A stretch of 22,304 bases of DNA from NCBI GenBank assembly GCA_001579985.1, contig LRSR01008843.1, positions 1-22,304 of the forward strand, in the 5' to 3' direction. A program made the position numbers and the translations under genes. Origin of the DNA: Hypsibius dujardini. Taxonomy: Eukaryota > Tardigrada > Eutardigrada > Parachela > Hypsibiidae. Position 1 is the first letter of the stretch. Each line of letters opens with the position of its first letter. The notes beneath the pieces were generated by a model that worked only from the letters and a program-made list of their open reading frames with translations, ran no database searches and had not been told where the DNA came from. This document shows, piece by piece, positions 19,822-22,304 of the stretch.

Positions 19822-22304
19822 TCAGCCCAGAAGGACGAAAGAGCTCATCAAATTCAGGACCTCAGTAGGCACCACATGACTGTTGTGTTCATCTGTAGCG
19901 CTGGCATAGTGTGCATCGACTTGCGGTAGCTGGATATCAGCGAACGCAACGGAGGACGTCTCGGGGTTGATCTGATGATTTGGCTTCTCCTCGGGCACAC
20001 AGAGACGCGTGAACGCCAACGTGCCGTCATACGTGGTGTAAGCCACCGTATCCAAAACATCGCTGTTATGATCCTTCCCGCGAAGTAAATGCACCAATGA
20101 CGGAATTACATGCGGCAATATGGGTCCGCCAGTCACGCCGACATAGGTGTTGCCCTTCTCCTCACAGTAGACGTACTGTAAAAGAAACGATTCCGTTACA
20201 AATGTGCGGATTGAATCTAACCTCGACTTGTCTAAGACTATGCCTGTCTGTCTTCCTCTAGACGTCTGTTTGTCTATTTGTTTGTATGACTGTCTGTCTG
20301 TATGGTTGTTTGACTGACTGGCTGGATGTCTGTCTGTTTGACTGACTGCATCAATGTACGACGTCGCTTCAAGAGACGAACCTTAAGGCGCTCAGCCGTA
20401 GCACAAGCGAAGGTGACCGGTGAGATCAGAGTGGGCGGGACATTCAGAAGCGGGCCACCGCCCGGAATCAGCGAACGAAAGTTGACCAAAGCATCAAGGA
20501 AGGCAAGTACTTCGGTCGCTTCCATAGTGATCAGGGACTCCGGCTTGTTGTCCACCGCGTGTTCTACCACATCAACTGCATTCTCGTTGTGCAGCTTCAA
20601 TCCGTTACTGGTCTTGATCGTTTCCAGGATCCAGCGGGTACCGTTGTTAGCGGCTAGACTGTCGCTTCCACCGCTGGAATTCAATCTACAGTAGAAAGAT
20701 GCAACAAGCTTAGAATAAACGCATGCAATGAACGCGTTCGATTCTCGCTAGTAAGAAGTAACCCACCAACTAATCATAATGCAGAGATAAACACTTCCTG
20801 GCACCGCATACAGATATATTAGTATTCAAAAGATATTTTAAAGGTCGAAAAAGTCGATCTGGATTAAAAATAAAATATTCGAACTAAATCACAAAATACA
20901 AATCAGTACTATATTGTAATTAAACGCTCATTTTAATTCACTGTCCCAAAAAGTATTTAAATACCTGGATATTTAAGTTTTCAATTATTATAACATCGCC
21001 TTACTCTTCTTGGTCCTTTCCATCCACCGAAGCATTGGTGGAATTCCTCAACGGCATATCAAACTCGATTTTCAACTGCTTCACTAGCTGCCGGAAACCC
21101 ATGTTGGTCGGACCGACAAATGCCCGCAGTGTTTTCGTGTGACTCACACGTTTCGACAAGATTAAAGCTGTCCACTGATGGGTAACGATATAGAAGTACG
21201 GGCACATATCGAGTTGGACGGAGTCCTTCAGCTCCTTGAGAGCAACATCCCAGTTCTGCTGCAGTGCTGGCATCAGTTTCTTCCAGTCGGTGAAATCCTC
21301 TGTTGACCTGTTACGTGAAGGAAATAATAAAGTGAGTCAGTGACTAAAAATGGCGCCCCAGGTTGATGAAGACATACGTAGAGCTATTCGATAATCGGGG
21401 AAATGTTTTGATTCCGTTGAGGTTCGGGAATGTCCAGTACTTCATTTGACGCAAAAATTGCGCGGCTTGCGACACCGTTTTCTGAAAACAAGCAGTAATT
21501 CACGTTCGGCATCTCATACCAGTTCAGTTCCATTCGTCTCTTTGTCTGTCTATCGTTTGTCTGCCTGTCTCGGCTTGTCTGTCTCTTGTCCGTCTGTCTC
21601 TTGTTCGTCTGCCTCTTGTTCGTCTGTCTACATATCTCTCTTTCCGTCTTACTCTGCTCATCAGCCTGTCTGCCTGTCTGTCTATCTGTATTTCTGCCGA
21701 TCTCTGTATGTATTTGTATATCTGTGCCTGGCTATCTGCCTGATTGTCTGGCTGCCTGCCTGTCTAAACTGTACTTACTGTGCCACAAGAAGCTTGCACT
21801 CGATCCTGCGTAGTGAGATCCTTGATGAAACGCAGATCTTTTCGAACGGTGATCCGCAGGTTGGTCTTCAAACTCCAGTCGAAGAAGTCTTTGTACGGTA
21901 TATAGACCTACAAAAGACAAATACCGATAATCAAACCCAAAATTTATATGTATTATGTTGAAAAAATTAAAAACTACCCCAAGATAATCCAATTTATACG
22001 GTGAGTGAGATTCGCATTGTGAGATAACCCAACCACTCAACCACTCGGTACAAGGAAACCCCATGATAAAACTTATGCGGTATCAATCAATCAATAAATC
22101 AGTCACCTTCTTGACATCTGCTTTTTCGCTGACCACCAGTCCCACGGTCTCCACTTCCGCGTAATCCGGCAAGGCCATTCCCAACGAGGTCCGCTTCTCC
22201 TTCAACCGCAAATGCTCCACTAACGGGCTAGCCTCCATTTCAAAACTTAACGCCAACGGTAGCGATGACGAATAAATATCCCAGGCGTCCTCGGTAGAAT
22301 CCTG
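19822..22304 (-). CDS. DONSON: DONSON (humpty dumpty) replication factor, C-terminal six exons (5' partial)
   Basis: Nuclear replication protein; in animals DONSON helps deliver GINS to MCM to form the CMG helicase and protects forks. Exons in the window: 22304(edge)-22107, 21907-21779, 21481-21378, 21307-21005, 20685-20382 and 20175-19822; phases agree and give 463 codons plus stop. Family blocks in order are FFDWSLKT, an MKYWTFPNL block matching the family's YW-hP segment, DMCPYFYIVTHQWTAL, FVGPTNMGFRQLV, the PPTLISPVTFACATAERLK segment and TGGPILPHVIPSLVHLL. These match the human protein by memory of its sequence, with the same order and spacing. Human DONSON is 566 aa, so about 100 or more N-terminal residues lie right of the window. 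The last residues before TGA are VLLG, apparently short of the family's final strand. The first codons at the window edge might be intron. Confidence 0.92.
20236..20355. repeat. Degenerate TCTG repeat in DONSON last intron
   Basis: TGTCTGTCTT, TTGTTTGACTGACTGGC and similar words within the intron 20381-20176. The frame of the preceding exon stays open into it, but the next exon needs a phase-0 junction, which the AAG|GTTCGT donor at 20382/20381 supplies. Confidence 0.8.
20686..21004 (-). other. DONSON intron, AT-rich, nothing recognised
   Basis: A 319-bp intron (donor GTAAGG, acceptor ACTGTAG) that is AT-rich. I see no repeat array and no coding segment. Confidence 0.7.
21536..21770. repeat. 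Degenerate TCTG repeat in DONSON intron
   Basis: TCTGTCTGCCTG, TTGTCCGTCTG and TATCTGTATTTCTG words through most of the intron 21778-21482. Cys/Leu/Ser-rich frames over it are repeat artefacts. Confidence 0.85.

Overview
This is a stretch of a compact nuclear genome from an invertebrate animal. The genes are split by many short GT-AG introns (about 60-400 bp), intergenic gaps are short, and degenerate CAGA/CTGT-type microsatellites fill many introns. A secreted chitin-binding protein and a tandem cluster of alpha-1,2-fucosyltransferase-like (GT11) genes suit an ecdysozoan of small genome size, for example a tardigrade or a nematode-like animal. The sequence alone does not fix the phylum.

Layout. 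Positions 1-8851 carry three tandem GT11 paralogs, all on the minus strand. Gene A (527 down to the left edge) is a 5' fragment coding cytoplasmic tail, signal anchor and stem. Gene B (4857-2917) is complete at 558 aa and has a seven-copy in-frame repeat inside its catalytic domain. Gene C (8851-6283) is complete at 431 aa. The three differ in intron positions. A small secreted protein with one peritrophin-A/CBM14 chitin-binding domain (gene D, plus strand, 10830-11942, 161 aa) follows an AT-rich spacer. It converges on a complete 22-exon gene for the 5'-3' exoribonuclease XRN1/Pacman (minus strand, 18938-12381, 1167 aa), whose catalytic residues fall at the same numbers as in human XRN1. The right end (22304-19822, minus strand) holds the last six exons of a DONSON/humpty-dumpty replication factor, cut by the window edge.

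The genes do not form one pathway. The GT11 enzymes would act in the Golgi on glycans, CBM14 in the extracellular chitin matrix or cuticle, XRN1 in cytoplasmic mRNA decay, and DONSON in CMG helicase assembly at replication origins and forks. Non-coding points of interest are a foldback element with perfect 43-bp arms (2507-2606), a smaller foldback in an XRN1 intron sharing a 15-bp motif with it, and paired hairpins upstream of XRN1. I did not find a clearly new biological system. The most unusual coding observation is the GT11 repeat expansion at the site where its paralog has an intron.

Exon models were built by hand from splice-site consensus, reading-frame continuity and family conservation. 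Every intron joins two exons in frame. There is no transcript evidence.
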